Below, one piece after another: positions 53,712 through 63,357 of a stretch of 64,000 nucleotides of DNA (its first letter is position 1; each line of letters starts with the position of its first letter). The position numbers and the translations under genes were made by a program. This DNA comes from Mycobacterium pinniadriaticum. Lineage in GTDB: Bacteria > Actinomycetota > Actinomycetes > Mycobacteriales > Mycobacteriaceae. The stretch lies in the NCBI RefSeq assembly GCF_026242045.1, contig NZ_JAPJDO010000020.1, forward strand, positions 1 through 64,000, read 5' to 3'. The notes below the pieces were generated by a model that saw only the letters and a list, made by a program, of their open reading frames with translations, made no database searches and was not told where the DNA came from.

Positions 53712-54338
53712 ATGGATACCGACCACCACGCCCATTGGGAGACGCGCTACGCGGAGAAGCCGCGGATCTGGAGCGGACGCCCCAACACTCGCCTCGCCGA
53801 GATCGCAGCCGAGCTCACCGGTACCCGCGCCCTGGATCTGGGCTGCGGCGAGGGCGGCGACGCCATGTGGCTGGCCGAACACGGCTGGCAGGTCGTCGCC
53901 GTCGACGTCTCCACGACCGCGCTGGCCCGTGCCGCCGAAGACGCCCGAGCGCGAGGGGTACTGGGGCACATCGACTTCCAGCAACACGATCTGACTCAGA
54001 CCCTCCCGGAGGGCCCGTTCGATCTGGTGTCGGCACACTTCTTCCACACCATGCTGGAGATGGACCGGCTGGCGATTCTGCGCCGGGCGGCCGCCACCGT
54101 AGCGCCGGGGGGCACCTTGCTGATCGTCGACCATGGTGCGGCCCCGCCATGGGCCCCCGAAGAGGTGCATCACCACGAATTCCCGTCCGCGCAGGAGGTA
54201 TTGGCCGGACTGACGCTCGACGACGCACAGTGGGAGACGGTGCGGCTGGGGCCCGCCGAACGTGACGCCGTCGGGCCCGACGGCCAGCAGGTCCGCCTCA
54301 TCGACAACGTCATCCAGATGCGACGAATCAGCTCTTAG
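53712..54338 (+). CDS. Class I SAM-dependent methyltransferase
   Basis: A 208-residue enzyme from the ATG at 53712 (MDTDHHAHWETRYAEKPRIWSG). TRALDLGCGEGGDAMWLAEHGWQVVAVDVS is the SAM-binding motif I with its post-I acidic residue, and FDLVSAHFFHTM and GGTLLIVDHG are later motifs. The WETRYAE...WSGRPN start resembles methyltransferases for tellurite/thiopurine or small thiols, so a detoxifying role is possible; substrate unproven. It overlaps the end of the convergent stress-protein gene by 11 bp. Confidence 0.87.
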   Translation: MDTDHHAHWETRYAEKPRIWSGRPNTRLAEIAAELTGTRALDLGCGEGGDAMWLAEHGWQVVAVDVSTTALARAAEDARARGVLGHIDFQQHDLTQTLPEGPFDLVSAHFFHTMLEMDRLAILRRAAATVAPGGTLLIVDHGAAPPWAPEEVHHHEFPSAQEVLAGLTLDDAQWETVRLGPAERDAVGPDGQQVRLIDNVIQMRRISS

Positions 54339-55248
54339 CGGAACGGGTTCGAGCGACGATCACCGGGATGAGTGCGGAATTGACGATTGCCGCGCCGACC
54401 GAGCCGAGCAGCATTCCCTCGAATCCGCCCCGACCGTGGCTACCGACCACGATGAGCTGGGCACTCTGCGCCCGTTCGAGTAGCCGTGGGGTCGGTCGGT
54501 CGCACACGACGTGCCTGTGCACGGTGACATCGGGGTAACGTTCCCGCCACCCGGCGAGGCGTTCGGCGAGGACCTCCTCTTCGGCCACCTTGATGTTTCT
54601 CCACTCGATCGGCGCCCAGTTGACGCTGGCGAAGTCGATGGGCCCCATGTCACTCCAGGCGTGCATCGCCACCAGGTCCACACCGCGACGCGATGCCTCG
54701 TCGAACGCGATCTCGGTGGCGTACTCCGAGCACGCCGAGCCGTCGATACCCACGATCACCGGCGCACCGGCGGTAGCCGCGGTGGGCGGGGTCTCCTCGT
54801 GGATCACCGCGACCGGGCAGTGGGCGTGGTGGACGAGCCCGGAGCTGACCGAGCCGAGCAGGGCGCGAGACACCGCGCCCTGTCCCCGGCAGCCCACCAC
54901 GAACAGGTCGGCCGAATCGGACAGGTCGACGAGCGTGGAGACGATCGGGCCGTGCAGGATCTCGGTCGAAACCTGTTCGGCGGAAAGGGCGGACGCTGCC
55001 AGCGCCGCCTCGCGGGCCCGGGCGAGAGCTTGGTCTGCCTCGTCCTCCTGCCATTGGGTGTACTCCGCCGGCGCCGTGACCTCCGGCCACGGTTCGGCCG
55101 CCAAGATGATCGGAGCCACGACATAGACCAGTGTGAGCGGCACGCCGCGCAACTCGGCATCATGGGCAGCCCATTGCACCGCGGTGGTCGAACACGCCGA
55201 GCCGTCGACGCCCGCGATAACTCCCTGCGGTGATTCTCCGCGTGTCAT
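54328..55248 (-). CDS. Universal stress protein, two tandem Usp domains
   Basis: A 306-residue protein from the ATG at 55248 (MTRGESPQGVIAGVDGSACS) behind GAGAGGAT. Two Usp domains: each starts VGIDGSACSxxA (first VIAGVDGSACSTTAVQWA, second VIVGIDGSACSEYATEIA) and ends with the ATP-binding G2xG9xG(S/T) motif: VVGCRGQGAVSRALLGSVS and VVGSHGRGGFEGMLLGSVG. It fits the ATP-binding mycobacterial Usp family (Rv2005c/Rv2623-like) linked to dormancy. I looked for a DosR box upstream and did not find a convincing one. Confidence 0.92.
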   Translation of the reverse strand: MTRGESPQGVIAGVDGSACSTTAVQWAAHDAELRGVPLTLVYVVAPIILAAEPWPEVTAPAEYTQWQEDEADQALARAREAALAASALSAEQVSTEILHGPIVSTLVDLSDSADLFVVGCRGQGAVSRALLGSVSSGLVHHAHCPVAVIHEETPPTAATAGAPVIVGIDGSACSEYATEIAFDEASRRGVDLVAMHAWSDMGPIDFASVNWAPIEWRNIKVAEEEVLAERLAGWRERYPDVTVHRHVVCDRPTPRLLERAQSAQLIVVGSHGRGGFEGMLLGSVGAAIVNSALIPVIVARTRSAKS

Positions 55249-55356
55249 CGAGATCCTCTCGTTGAGTCTTCTTGGTTTCGACGCTAGATACGGGGGGCGA
55301 CCCACGCAGGAGTCATTCGTCACAAGACCGCCGGGTCGAAACTCCTCGGCGCGACG

Positions 55357-56706
55357 TTACTCGTCAGAACTGCGGGAACTGCGTAGGCCCGCCACGAGAC
55401 GGTCGAGGAGCAGCACCAGCAGGGCGGCCGCACCCGCGCCGGCGAACACCAGGACCGCGAATCGGACATCGTTCATCAGTGCGGGATTGACCAGCATGAC
55501 GCCCGCCAGGCTCAGCATCACCAACCCGCCGATCAGCTTCAGCAGCCGACCCTGGCGCTCCTGGAGCTTGGTCGCCCGCATCGTGACCACCGCGGCGCCG
55601 AATATCGCCAGCTCGTCGAGTTGGTACACCACCATGTAGAGGGCCAACAGCAGCACGAAGATGACCGGCGTGACCTCGTGGGACGCCATCAGATTGGTCC
55701 ACAACACCGGGAAACCCGCGGTGCAGGCGAGTTCGACGAACGACACGCCGGCCGCCAGCAGGGTGGTGGCGCCGATGAGGGCCGGCATCGAATCAGCGGA
55801 GGCGAGCACGCGGCGCATCCGTTGGTAGATGCCCGGTTTCTGGCCTTCCGGAATCGAGAGCGACACACCCTTCTTGAACCAGAAGAAGTCCTTGATGTTG
55901 ATCAGCCCGAACACCCCGGCGATCAGGGCGACAACGGTACGTACCCAGGGCGCCAGGCTCAGGACCGTGAAGACGGAGAACAGCCCCGCGATGAACAGCG
56001 CATACACCAGCGCGGTCACGAAGATGTAGACCAGCCCGATCGTGGCGATCGTGCGCCGCGAGCCGGTACGCAGCGTCAGCGCCAGCAAGACCGAGAGCAC
56101 CCACAGCGAGCACGGATTGAAACCGTCGACTGCGGCGATGAGCAGCGTGGTCAGCACCAGCGACTGATGGCTGGCATCGATGTCCCCGATGAGGGGCAAT
56201 CGGATGACGTCCGCTATGGGGCCCGGTCCTTCCGGAGGCGGTCGTGAGTCGGCGGACTGCTCCGGCCCCGCTACGACGACGCCCGCCCCGGCGTCCGGGC
56301 AGCCGTGCGCGAGGCATCGGGCCACCGCGGCCTCCAACTGTCGTGGCGTCGAGGGCTCTGAGTAGCCGACCCAATGCTGATCGCCCAGGAAGAACACCGG
56401 CACACCGGTGGGTGTGAACCCGAACTTATCGGCCATGTCGACCAACAACCGCTGGTTGTCGCTGTTGCCGCGGACCTCGAAGTCGCGTACCTCCAGGCCC
56501 GGATAGCGTTCTCGTAGCTGCGTGAGCATCGGTTTCGCGGCCCCGCAGTGCGGGCAGCCCTCGCCCCAGAAGAAATACAGCGTGACCCGCCCGGGCGGGT
56601 CCGCCAAGCCGCGAACGGGCCCGGCCAGCGTTCCGAGGGCCAGCACAATCGCCAGCAGCACGAGGCCGAGCCCAGCACGTCTGCCCAGGCGGCGATGGGT
56701 TGCCAC
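55357..56706 (-). CDS. Thioredoxin-domain / CcdA-DsbD-like membrane protein
   Basis: A 449-residue membrane protein from a GTG at 56706 behind GGGGAG; a GTG/ATG further up (56727, 56775) lacks a ribosome site. Residues 1-30 are a signal anchor (LGLVLLAIVLALGTLAG). Residues 38-135 are a thioredoxin fold with the redox pair in FFWGEGCPHCGAAKPML and the cis-Pro loop TGVPVFFLGDQHWVGY. Residues 170-449 carry about eight membrane helices with DGFNPCSLWVLSVLL and VELACTAGFPVLWT, the CcdA/DsbD-type cysteines. It probably moves electrons across the membrane for periplasmic thiol-disulphide exchange. Confidence 0.87.
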   Translation of the reverse strand: MATHRRLGRRAGLGLVLLAIVLALGTLAGPVRGLADPPGRVTLYFFWGEGCPHCGAAKPMLTQLRERYPGLEVRDFEVRGNSDNQRLLVDMADKFGFTPTGVPVFFLGDQHWVGYSEPSTPRQLEAAVARCLAHGCPDAGAGVVVAGPEQSADSRPPPEGPGPIADVIRLPLIGDIDASHQSLVLTTLLIAAVDGFNPCSLWVLSVLLALTLRTGSRRTIATIGLVYIFVTALVYALFIAGLFSVFTVLSLAPWVRTVVALIAGVFGLINIKDFFWFKKGVSLSIPEGQKPGIYQRMRRVLASADSMPALIGATTLLAAGVSFVELACTAGFPVLWTNLMASHEVTPVIFVLLLALYMVVYQLDELAIFGAAVVTMRATKLQERQGRLLKLIGGLVMLSLAGVMLVNPALMNDVRFAVLVFAGAGAAALLVLLLDRLVAGLRSSRSSDE

Positions 56707-56812
56707 AGCTCTCCCCTCGTGGACCATGGATGATCGGGGACCACGACGACCGGATTGACCATCAAGTATTGCCACTCGCGGAACAGCCGTGCCAGGCAGT
56801 ACGTTGTTTGAC

Positions 56813-57210
<398 letters not shown>

Positions 57211-57476
57211 CCTCGCTCTGCGACCTGCTGATCCACTCCGGGCCGTAGGCCCGCAGATTGTCCAGGTGCCGAGTCGATCGCGTCTCGCGTCCGGTCGTCG
57301 GAATCCGGTCGGGCCGCCCCGGACTGGTGGTCCTTCGGCCCGCCTCCGGCATGGCGCGGACTCAGCCAACCTCAGCCACCGATAGGTCGGCTGCGGGGGC
57401 GCGGAAACCGTATGGAACGGTCCCGATAACCTGCGAGAATCAACAGCTTTGATTCTTGGCAAGGGAGCGATCTGAC
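57211..57476. other. Intergenic stretch after rnpB
   Basis: I see no gene in these 266 bases. The only support for function is a GC-rich, purine-poor run and an A/T-richer patch around 57420-57460 that may be the promoter of the small gene at 57477. Confidence 0.35.
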
Positions 57477-57734
57477 ATGACCGATAAATGGTTCACCGAC
57501 CTCGGCGCCCCGGGACAGTTGACCCTCGCTGATCTGTGCGACCAAATCGAGCAAAAAATCCATACCAACGCCGACAACTACAAGTTGCCGCAGGAGTTCC
57601 CGGACTGGCAGTCATGCGTGGAAGATCGGGACGCCACCATCTCGAAGTTGAACGCGGCCGTTGTCAACCTTTGCCAGATGGTGGAGTATCTGGCATCGGA
57701 GCATCAGCGCAGCGCCAGCCACCCCACCACGTAA
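57477..57734 (+). CDS. Small hypothetical protein
   Basis: An 85-residue protein from the ATG at 57477 behind AAGGGAG. It is acidic and helical (LTLADLCDQIEQKIHTNADNYKLPQEFPDWQ, then DATISKLNAAVVNLCQMVEYLASEHQ) with no membrane span or motif that I recognise. A good ribosome site and normal codon choice support it as real. It stands between rnpB and a gene fragment; no functional inference is possible. Confidence 0.6.
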   Translation: MTDKWFTDLGAPGQLTLADLCDQIEQKIHTNADNYKLPQEFPDWQSCVEDRDATISKLNAAVVNLCQMVEYLASEHQRSASHPTT

Positions 57735-57905
57735 TTCCGGGGATCCGCCTGCCACGCGTGCGGCAGCGGGTCTGGTCCGGGTGTCGTCCGCCGAGCGTCC
57801 GCACAAGAATTGGCGGCTGTCGTCGGCAGCCAACACAGCGTGCCCATACAAACGCTCGGGTGACATCTTCCGGCTTACCGGCCAAGCGCGGATGAGGGAC
57901 GTGTT
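57735..57905. other. Intergenic stretch
   Basis: No gene or clear terminator seen. It lies between the small hypothetical gene and the fragment of a secreted-type protein. Confidence 0.4.
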
Positions 57906-58282
57906 CTACGTTCTTCTGCTACCGCCGACACCGTGGGCCGCTGGATGTGCGGCAGCCTTGTGGCCGGTGTTGTCGATCGCGGCGGCCCCACCGACCTTGA
58001 CGCCGTTGATGTTGAAGCCGGAGCCGACTTTGGTGACCGCTGCGTCCGTTTGGAACAACGAGCCCGCTATCGCCAGGGGCCCGGGCCCGCAGTCGCATGG
58101 TTCCCCGGCACGACCGAGGTGCCGGTGCTGAACACCGTGAAAGCCCAGCTCGCCACCGCGCCGCCCGGTGGCTGGCCAGCCTGGGTATAGGTAAGCGTGC
58201 CCGACAGCGAGGTCGCATTGTTGAATTCGCCGACGGCCGCAGTTGTGGAGTTTTGTCCGCCGGCGTCGAGGAGGAGGCTGGC
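57906..58282 (-). pseudogene. Fragment of an exported-type protein with a frameshift
   Basis: From 58282 the minus strand reads SLLLDAGGQNSTTAAVGEFN, NNATSLSGTLTYTQAGQPPG and on to AWFTVF-like SWAFTVFSTGTSVVPGNHA. Near 58075-58090 (a G/C run) the frame must shift by one base to continue as GPGPLAIAGSLFQTDAAVT, then KVGSGFNINGVKVGGAAAID, stopping at 57906. A stop codon at 58283-58285 closes the 5' side, and there is no start, so the N-terminus is missing. Composition suggests a secreted mycobacterial protein; I do not recognise the family. Confidence 0.6.
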
Positions 58283-58334
58283 CTAGGGGCAAGTATTGCG
58301 CTACTTGTTGCTGGTCAAGGAGGCGTCGAAACCG

Positions 58335-59852
58335 TCAGTGCGCCTTCTTGAAGGCCTTCCGCAGGGCGCTCAGCGCGTCGTCGAGTTGCTCACGGCACCG
58401 GTTCGCCAGATCGTCCTCAAGCTGATAGAGCAGGCCGTAGGTGAAGGTGTCTTCACCGGCCGCGTACGCGGCCAGCGACTGCTGAGCGAGGTGTGCGCGG
58501 GCGACCACACTGTCCTGATGATCGCCGAGCAGGGTCTGGATGGTCTTCGCCCGATCCGACACCTTGGGCTCGCCGGTGGCCGCAGCCACATAACGAAGCC
58601 GTTTGGCGCCCTTGCGGATCCGGTGCAGTGCCTCGTCTCGATGTTCGGTGGCCGCCGCCGCGTTCTTGGCGGCCTTGCGCACCCGCCGGTAGGCCGAGTC
58701 GATGCTCACCGGTGCCGGCTCCTCGCCGGGAGCGGCCTCCGGCGGCTGCGTGGCCACCAGCTCCTCCAGTGCGTCGAGCAGGCGGAAGTAGCGGGCCGAC
58801 CGCATCGCGGACAGCGATCGCCGCAGACCGGACTGATAGCCGCGCTGGGCCCCCTCGACCAGACGCTCGTACACCGGACCGCGCACCAGCTCCGACGGGA
58901 GGCCCTTCAGCGCCGCCTCGTAGCGTTCGGCGAGCACCTCGGCGTCGCGGGCGACCCCCAGCACGGCGGCCAGCTGGCGCAGCTCGTCGAGGATCCAGGC
59001 GTCGTCGGTCAGCCCGAACGACTCCTCGGACGCCTGCAACAGGCTGCGAATCTTGCGGGTGATCACCCGCATCTGATGAACGGAGTCGTACGTGTCGGCC
59101 CGCACCGCGCGGTCCCACACCAGCAGCTGCTCCACCTGCTCGGCGACCGCCTGATGCACGGGATCCGAGGACACCTCGGGCTCCTCGGGCGCCGTGGCGG
59201 CGGTATCGAGCACCTTCGCCAGCTTGGATCCGTGCCCGGCCGGCACCGCGCCGGCGTCAAGGAGCCGGTTTCCCAGCCGCTGCAGCAGGTCTGTGGCGCC
59301 GTCCATCTCGCCGTCGACCAACTCCAGCTCCCACTCGTGCCAGCGCTGTTCCTCCCCGGTCCCGCCGTCGCCCGGGTCGAGTGCCCAGGCACTGACCTCG
59401 TCGTCACAGAACTCCGCCAACGCCGCGCCGTCACCGCCGTAGAGCATCACCACATTGCGGGCCGTCGCGATGCGCGCCACCGGCGCCAACGGGCGGTTGC
59501 GGACGATCGCCAGCACGATGTCGAGCAGATCCGCCGGCACCGTCGCCTCGCCGGCCTCGGCGGACGTGTCCAGCGGCGCGTGAACCTCGGTTCGGGCGTC
59601 GGGCCCGGCGGGCAGCTTCAGATGCCAGCCGGCATCGGGGCCGCCGGTGCGGCGCCGCAGGGTGATCCGGTGGGCGGCCAGGTCGCGTCCGGGGGTGTCG
59701 AAGTACACGGCGTCCAGTGACTGTGCCGGCTGTCGCTCCACGCGGGCAACGGCGGCGAGTCCGTCGAAGGACGGGAACACCGTGCCTGCTGGCACGTCGA
59801 ACTTCTTCTCCACCTCGACATGGCGGTTACCAGAACCCATCTTCACCTTCAC
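58335..59852 (-). CDS. CYTH-CHAD domain protein (Rv2226-like)
   Basis: A 505-residue protein. Residues 6-200 are CYTH (triphosphate tunnel metalloenzyme): HVEVEKKFDVP with the ExExK motif, HRITLRRRTGGPDAGWHLKLP, and WHEWELELVDG. Residues 230-505 are CHAD: VHQMRVITRKIRSLLQASEESF and EALHRIRKGAKRLRYVAAATGE, with the paired His and clustered basic residues that bind polyphosphate. The pair should bind or hydrolyse polyphosphate/triphosphate. Its place next to rnpB matches M. tuberculosis Rv2226. Confidence 0.93.
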   Translation of the reverse strand: MKVKMGSGNRHVEVEKKFDVPAGTVFPSFDGLAAVARVERQPAQSLDAVYFDTPGRDLAAHRITLRRRTGGPDAGWHLKLPAGPDARTEVHAPLDTSAEAGEATVPADLLDIVLAIVRNRPLAPVARIATARNVVMLYGGDGAALAEFCDDEVSAWALDPGDGGTGEEQRWHEWELELVDGEMDGATDLLQRLGNRLLDAGAVPAGHGSKLAKVLDTAATAPEEPEVSSDPVHQAVAEQVEQLLVWDRAVRADTYDSVHQMRVITRKIRSLLQASEESFGLTDDAWILDELRQLAAVLGVARDAEVLAERYEAALKGLPSELVRGPVYERLVEGAQRGYQSGLRRSLSAMRSARYFRLLDALEELVATQPPEAAPGEEPAPVSIDSAYRRVRKAAKNAAAATEHRDEALHRIRKGAKRLRYVAAATGEPKVSDRAKTIQTLLGDHQDSVVARAHLAQQSLAAYAAGEDTFTYGLLYQLEDDLANRCREQLDDALSALRKAFKKAH

Positions 59853-59956
59853 TCGCGACGATCACCGTCGGTACATAGTGCCGCACAGCGTGTCATATCC
59901 AAGTGAACACGACGCCGCGGTCCGGTGGCCCAGTGCCGACTCCGGTGACGGCGTGG

Positions 59957-61003
59957 CTAGTCCGACGCGGTGAGAAGGACCTTGAGCGCTCCGGTCTCAC
60001 CGGCCCGGCCGAACACGTCGTAGGCCAGTTCGAATTCGTTCAGGTGGAACCGGTGGGTGACCATCGCTGCGGCGTCCAGCTTCTGACTGGCCACCAGATC
60101 GATCAGGGTGTGGGTGGAGAACGTGTCGACCAAGCCGGTGGTGATGGTGAGGTTCTTGATCCAGATGTCCTCGAGGTGCAGCGTCGCGGGAGCGCCGTGG
60201 ACGCCGATATTGGCGATGTGGCCGCCTGGTCGAACCAGGGTGACCGCCTGTTCGAATGTCTGCGGCAGGCCGACGGCTTCCATCGCCACGTCGGCGCCCA
60301 ACCCAGCGGTCAGACCCTCGATGACCGCACGAGGGTCCTCCCGCGCCGGATTGACCACGACGTCCGCGCCGAAGCTCCCGGCGGCCTCCAGCCTGGCGTC
60401 AGCCAGGTCGATCGCGACGATGTGACTCGGGCTGAACAGCTGCGTGGTCATGATTGCGGCTAAGCCGACGGGACCGGCACCGACGATCGCGACGACGTCG
60501 GCCGGCCGCACTCGGCCATTGAGCACTCCCACTTCGTAGGCGGTGGGCAGGATGTCGGCCAGCACGATCATCTGATCGTCGGAAACCCCCTCGGGAACCG
60601 GATAGAGCGAATTGTCGGCGAATGGGACCCGGACGTACTCGGCCTGGGTGCCGTCGATGAGGTGGCCCAGTATCCAGCCACCGCCGCCGATGCACTGCCC
60701 GTAACTGCTCTCGCGACAGTAGCGGCAGCTGCCGCACGAACTGACACAGGACACCAGAACCCGGTCGCCGACCGCCACCCGTCGGACACCGGCACCGACC
60801 TCGGTGACGGTGCCCACCGCCTCGTGACCCAGGATCCGGCCGTCAGTCACGGCCGGGACGTCACCGTGCAGGATGTGCAGGTCGGTCCCGCAGATGGTGA
60901 CGGCATCGACCCGCACCACCGCGTCGGTGGGATCGATCACGCCCGGATTCTCGACGTCCTCCCAGGAGCGTTGCCCCGGGCCGTGGTAGACAAGCGCTTT
61001 CAT
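59957..61003 (-). CDS. Zinc-dependent alcohol dehydrogenase (probable secondary/2-propanol type)
   Basis: A 348-residue medium-chain dehydrogenase from the ATG at 61003 (MKALVYHGPGQRSWEDVENP). Catalytic zinc ligands lie in TICGTDLHILHGD and GHEAVG; structural zinc in CVSSCGSCRYCRESSYGQC; and the cofactor loop is VAIVGAGPVGLAAI. The adenine-site Asp in HIVAIDLADARLE points to NAD. It is the last gene of a minus-strand operon with ScoA/ScoB and a carboxylase-like subunit, so I infer 2-propanol to acetone oxidation. A general ADH is the alternative. Confidence 0.88.
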   Translation of the reverse strand: MKALVYHGPGQRSWEDVENPGVIDPTDAVVRVDAVTICGTDLHILHGDVPAVTDGRILGHEAVGTVTEVGAGVRRVAVGDRVLVSCVSSCGSCRYCRESSYGQCIGGGGWILGHLIDGTQAEYVRVPFADNSLYPVPEGVSDDQMIVLADILPTAYEVGVLNGRVRPADVVAIVGAGPVGLAAIMTTQLFSPSHIVAIDLADARLEAAGSFGADVVVNPAREDPRAVIEGLTAGLGADVAMEAVGLPQTFEQAVTLVRPGGHIANIGVHGAPATLHLEDIWIKNLTITTGLVDTFSTHTLIDLVASQKLDAAAMVTHRFHLNEFELAYDVFGRAGETGALKVLLTASD

Positions 61004-61013
61004 GGCCGTTCCC

Positions 61014-61682
61014 CTAACTGTCGGCGGTGGCCAGTCCCGGCTCCGCGGAGACGGATGGGAGAATCGGGGCCGCCGTGCATAGCCGGATGTGTTCTTCGCT
61101 GACGTCCGGGGCGAGCTCGACGAGCCGAAGCCCGTCGGCGGTGACGTCGAGAACCCCGAGGTCGGTGATGATCCGATCGACCACACCCCGACCGGTCAAC
61201 GGAAGATCGTTCTCGCACAGGATCTTCGGTGACCCGTCCCGGGTGCGGTGCTCCATCAGCACGATGACCCGCCGGGCTCCGTGCACCAGGTCCATCGCAC
61301 CCCCCATGCCCTTGACGAGCTTGCCGGGCACCACCCAGTTGCTGAGGTCTCCGCGCGCACTGACCTGCATCCCACCCAGGATCGCCGCGTCGACCTTGCC
61401 GGAGCGGATCATCGCGAAGCTGGCCGACGAGTCGAAGAAGCTGGCGCCGGCAACGGTGGTGACGGTCTCCTTGCCGGCGTTGATCAGATCCGGATCCTCC
61501 ATCCCGGCAACGGGATACGGACCCAGTCCGAGTATGCCGTTCTCCGACTGCAGCACGATGTGGACACCGGGGGGCACGTGTCCGGGTACCAGCGTGGGCA
61601 GTCCGATCCCCAGATTGACGTAGTCACCGTCGTGCAGCTCGGCCGCGGCCCGCGCCGCCATCTCCTCGCGATTCCAGGCCAT
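61014..61682 (-). CDS. scoB: Succinyl-CoA:3-ketoacid CoA-transferase, beta subunit
   Basis: A 222-residue family I CoA-transferase beta subunit from the ATG at 61682 (a GTG at 61685 is also open). The catalytic Glu is in SENGILGLGPYP, preceded by DGDYVNLGIGLPTLVPGHVP. AILGGMQVSARGDLSNWVVPGKLVKGMGGAMDLV is the family core. It should move CoA from succinyl-CoA to acetoacetate with ScoA. Its start overlaps the ScoA stop (61682-61684). Position in an acetone-carboxylase-like operon supports acetoacetate as the substrate. Confidence 0.92.
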   Translation of the reverse strand: MAWNREEMAARAAAELHDGDYVNLGIGLPTLVPGHVPPGVHIVLQSENGILGLGPYPVAGMEDPDLINAGKETVTTVAGASFFDSSASFAMIRSGKVDAAILGGMQVSARGDLSNWVVPGKLVKGMGGAMDLVHGARRVIVLMEHRTRDGSPKILCENDLPLTGRGVVDRIITDLGVLDVTADGLRLVELAPDVSEEHIRLCTAAPILPSVSAEPGLATADS

Positions 61683-62485
61683 CACGCAGCTCCCGCCGCG
61701 GGATCGCCGGGAACCCCCAACCGGCGCACGGTGCGTCGCTCTATCCCCTTGGCGGCGGTCTGCGCGCCGGTGAGCAGCAGCACCCGGTCGACGTAGATAC
61801 CGGGCAGGTGAATGGCATCGGCATCGAGCTCGCCGGGCTCGACGAGTTCCTCGACCTCGGCGGCGGTCACCCTGGCCGCCATCGCGCACAGCGGGTTGAA
61901 GTTGCGCGCCGCCTTCCGGAACACCAGATTCCCGTGCCGGTCACCCTTCCAGGCATGTATCAGGGCGAAGTCCGGGCGCAGCGCCTCCTCGCGGGCGAAG
62001 GCCTCCTCGCGGCCGTCCCAGGGGAAGTACTCGACCGGCTTGGCCGGCGAGGCCAGGGCAACCGACCCGTCGGCTGTAAACCGGATCGGCAACCCGCCAT
62101 CGGCGACCTGGGTTCCCACGCCGCTGCGGGTGTAGAACGCGGCGATGCCGGCGCCACCGGCCCGCAACCGCTCGGCCAGCGTGCCCTGGGGGATCAACTC
62201 GATCTCGATCTCACCGGAGAGGTACTGCCGCTCGAGCTCCTTGTTCTCCCCGACGTAGGAGGCGATCAGGCGGCGGATCTGATGGTTCTCCAGCAGCAGG
62301 GAATTGCCGACCCCGACGATCCCGCAGTTGTTGGACACCAATGTGATATCGCGGCTGCCCAGCTCGGCCAGGGCTGCCACCAGCACCGCGGGGATGCCGC
62401 AGACCCCGAAACCCCCGGCGGCCAGCATGATCGAGTCGGGTATGTCGGCGACCGCCTCGGCGGCGGTCGCAACGGTCTTGTCCAT
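61682..62485 (-). CDS. scoA: Succinyl-CoA:3-ketoacid CoA-transferase, alpha subunit
   Basis: A 267-residue alpha subunit, starting MDKTVATAAEAVADIPDSIM. MLAAGGFGVCGIPAVLVAALAELGSRDITLVSNNCGIVGVG is the CoA-binding N-terminal signature, and ERQYLSGEIEIELIPQGTLAERLRAGGAGIAAFYTRSGVGT the family middle. It pairs with ScoB by a stop/start overlap. The upstream gene ends 9 bp before it, so the four genes from 63358 to 59957 look like one transcript. Confidence 0.92.
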   Translation of the reverse strand: MDKTVATAAEAVADIPDSIMLAAGGFGVCGIPAVLVAALAELGSRDITLVSNNCGIVGVGNSLLLENHQIRRLIASYVGENKELERQYLSGEIEIELIPQGTLAERLRAGGAGIAAFYTRSGVGTQVADGGLPIRFTADGSVALASPAKPVEYFPWDGREEAFAREEALRPDFALIHAWKGDRHGNLVFRKAARNFNPLCAMAARVTAAEVEELVEPGELDADAIHLPGIYVDRVLLLTGAQTAAKGIERRTVRRLGVPGDPAAGAA

Positions 62486-62494
62486 GTGCTTCCT

Positions 62495-63283
62495 TCAGCG
62501 CAGTCCGGCGAGTTGGTCGAGTACCCGTTCGGGCGAGGCCGAGCTCGGGATCGTGGTGGCTAGGACCTCCGCGTCCGGGACATCGGCGCCGACGGTCCAG
62601 TACTCGTCGGGAACGACCCCGATCCTCGGGCCGCCCGGTGCGGTGTCGATCCCGGATCGTCCCCAGAGCGCCAACGACCAGTCGAAATGCCCGACCACAT
62701 TGGCGATCGCGGTGTAGGAGTCGAGTTGTTCGGGCTCCGGGCCCAAAGCGCCACGCCCGTCGAGCAGGACCAGCGCCACCGGCAGGGTGCCCAGCCGGCC
62801 GAGCCACTCCGCGATGTACATCGAGGCGGAATCGGCCCGGTCGGCGTCCACCCCGTCCAGCGGATTGCCGGGGACCTCGTGTGCCCACGCCAGCCAGCAC
62901 GCCGGCGAGGGCACGTGCAGCACGAGCTCACGCCGGGCGGTGTTGCCCAGCGTCGTCAGCAGCTCGAGGGTCGCCGTCAACGTCGCCTCGTCGCCCAACA
63001 TCGTCCGCAACGGGTAGCCGGTGCGGGTCCGCGCCCGCATGGCCTCGACGAGTTCCGGCCGCGCCGCGCAGTGCGCCGCCTGGAGCCGTTGGACGTCAAT
63101 CCACAGCGCGTCCGGGTCGAGCAGGCCGCGGACCTGGCCGAAATGTCCTGTCGCAAGGGTCGTGTCGGTCCACGGCACCGGTGCCCCCTGGCGGATCACC
63201 GCGGTGGAGTAGTCGACGTCGTCGATCAACAACGGTCGCCGGCGCCCGCTGGGCGGTGCGGCGACAAGCGATTTGACGCTCAT
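62495..63283 (-). CDS. Unknown protein in the acetone/ketone operon
   Basis: I do not recognise this 262-residue soluble protein. ARTRTGYPLRTMLGDEATLTATLELLTTLGNTARRELVLHVPSPACWLAWAH and ALVLLDGRGALGPEPEQLDSYTAIANVVGHFDWSLALWGR alternate strands and helices like a TIM-barrel or alpha/beta fold, with no metal or nucleotide motif I can name. It lies between the carboxylase-like subunit and ScoA with short gaps, so it is part of the operon. A plausible role is an accessory or gamma-like subunit of the carboxylase, but that is inference. Confidence 0.6.
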   Translation of the reverse strand: MSVKSLVAAPPSGRRRPLLIDDVDYSTAVIRQGAPVPWTDTTLATGHFGQVRGLLDPDALWIDVQRLQAAHCAARPELVEAMRARTRTGYPLRTMLGDEATLTATLELLTTLGNTARRELVLHVPSPACWLAWAHEVPGNPLDGVDADRADSASMYIAEWLGRLGTLPVALVLLDGRGALGPEPEQLDSYTAIANVVGHFDWSLALWGRSGIDTAPGGPRIGVVPDEYWTVGADVPDAEVLATTIPSSASPERVLDQLAGLR

Positions 63284-63357
63284 GGATGGTTCCCTTCGCT
63301 CGTGTGGGTGGCGGCGCGGCGGCCCCGGCCCGGACTCGGGACCACCGCACCGTCCGG

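Noticed and set aside
55249..55340. A DosR box before the universal stress protein gene
   Set aside because: The nearest pattern (GGGGGCGACCC) fits poorly to the GGGACT-N-AGTCCC consensus, so I did not annotate it.
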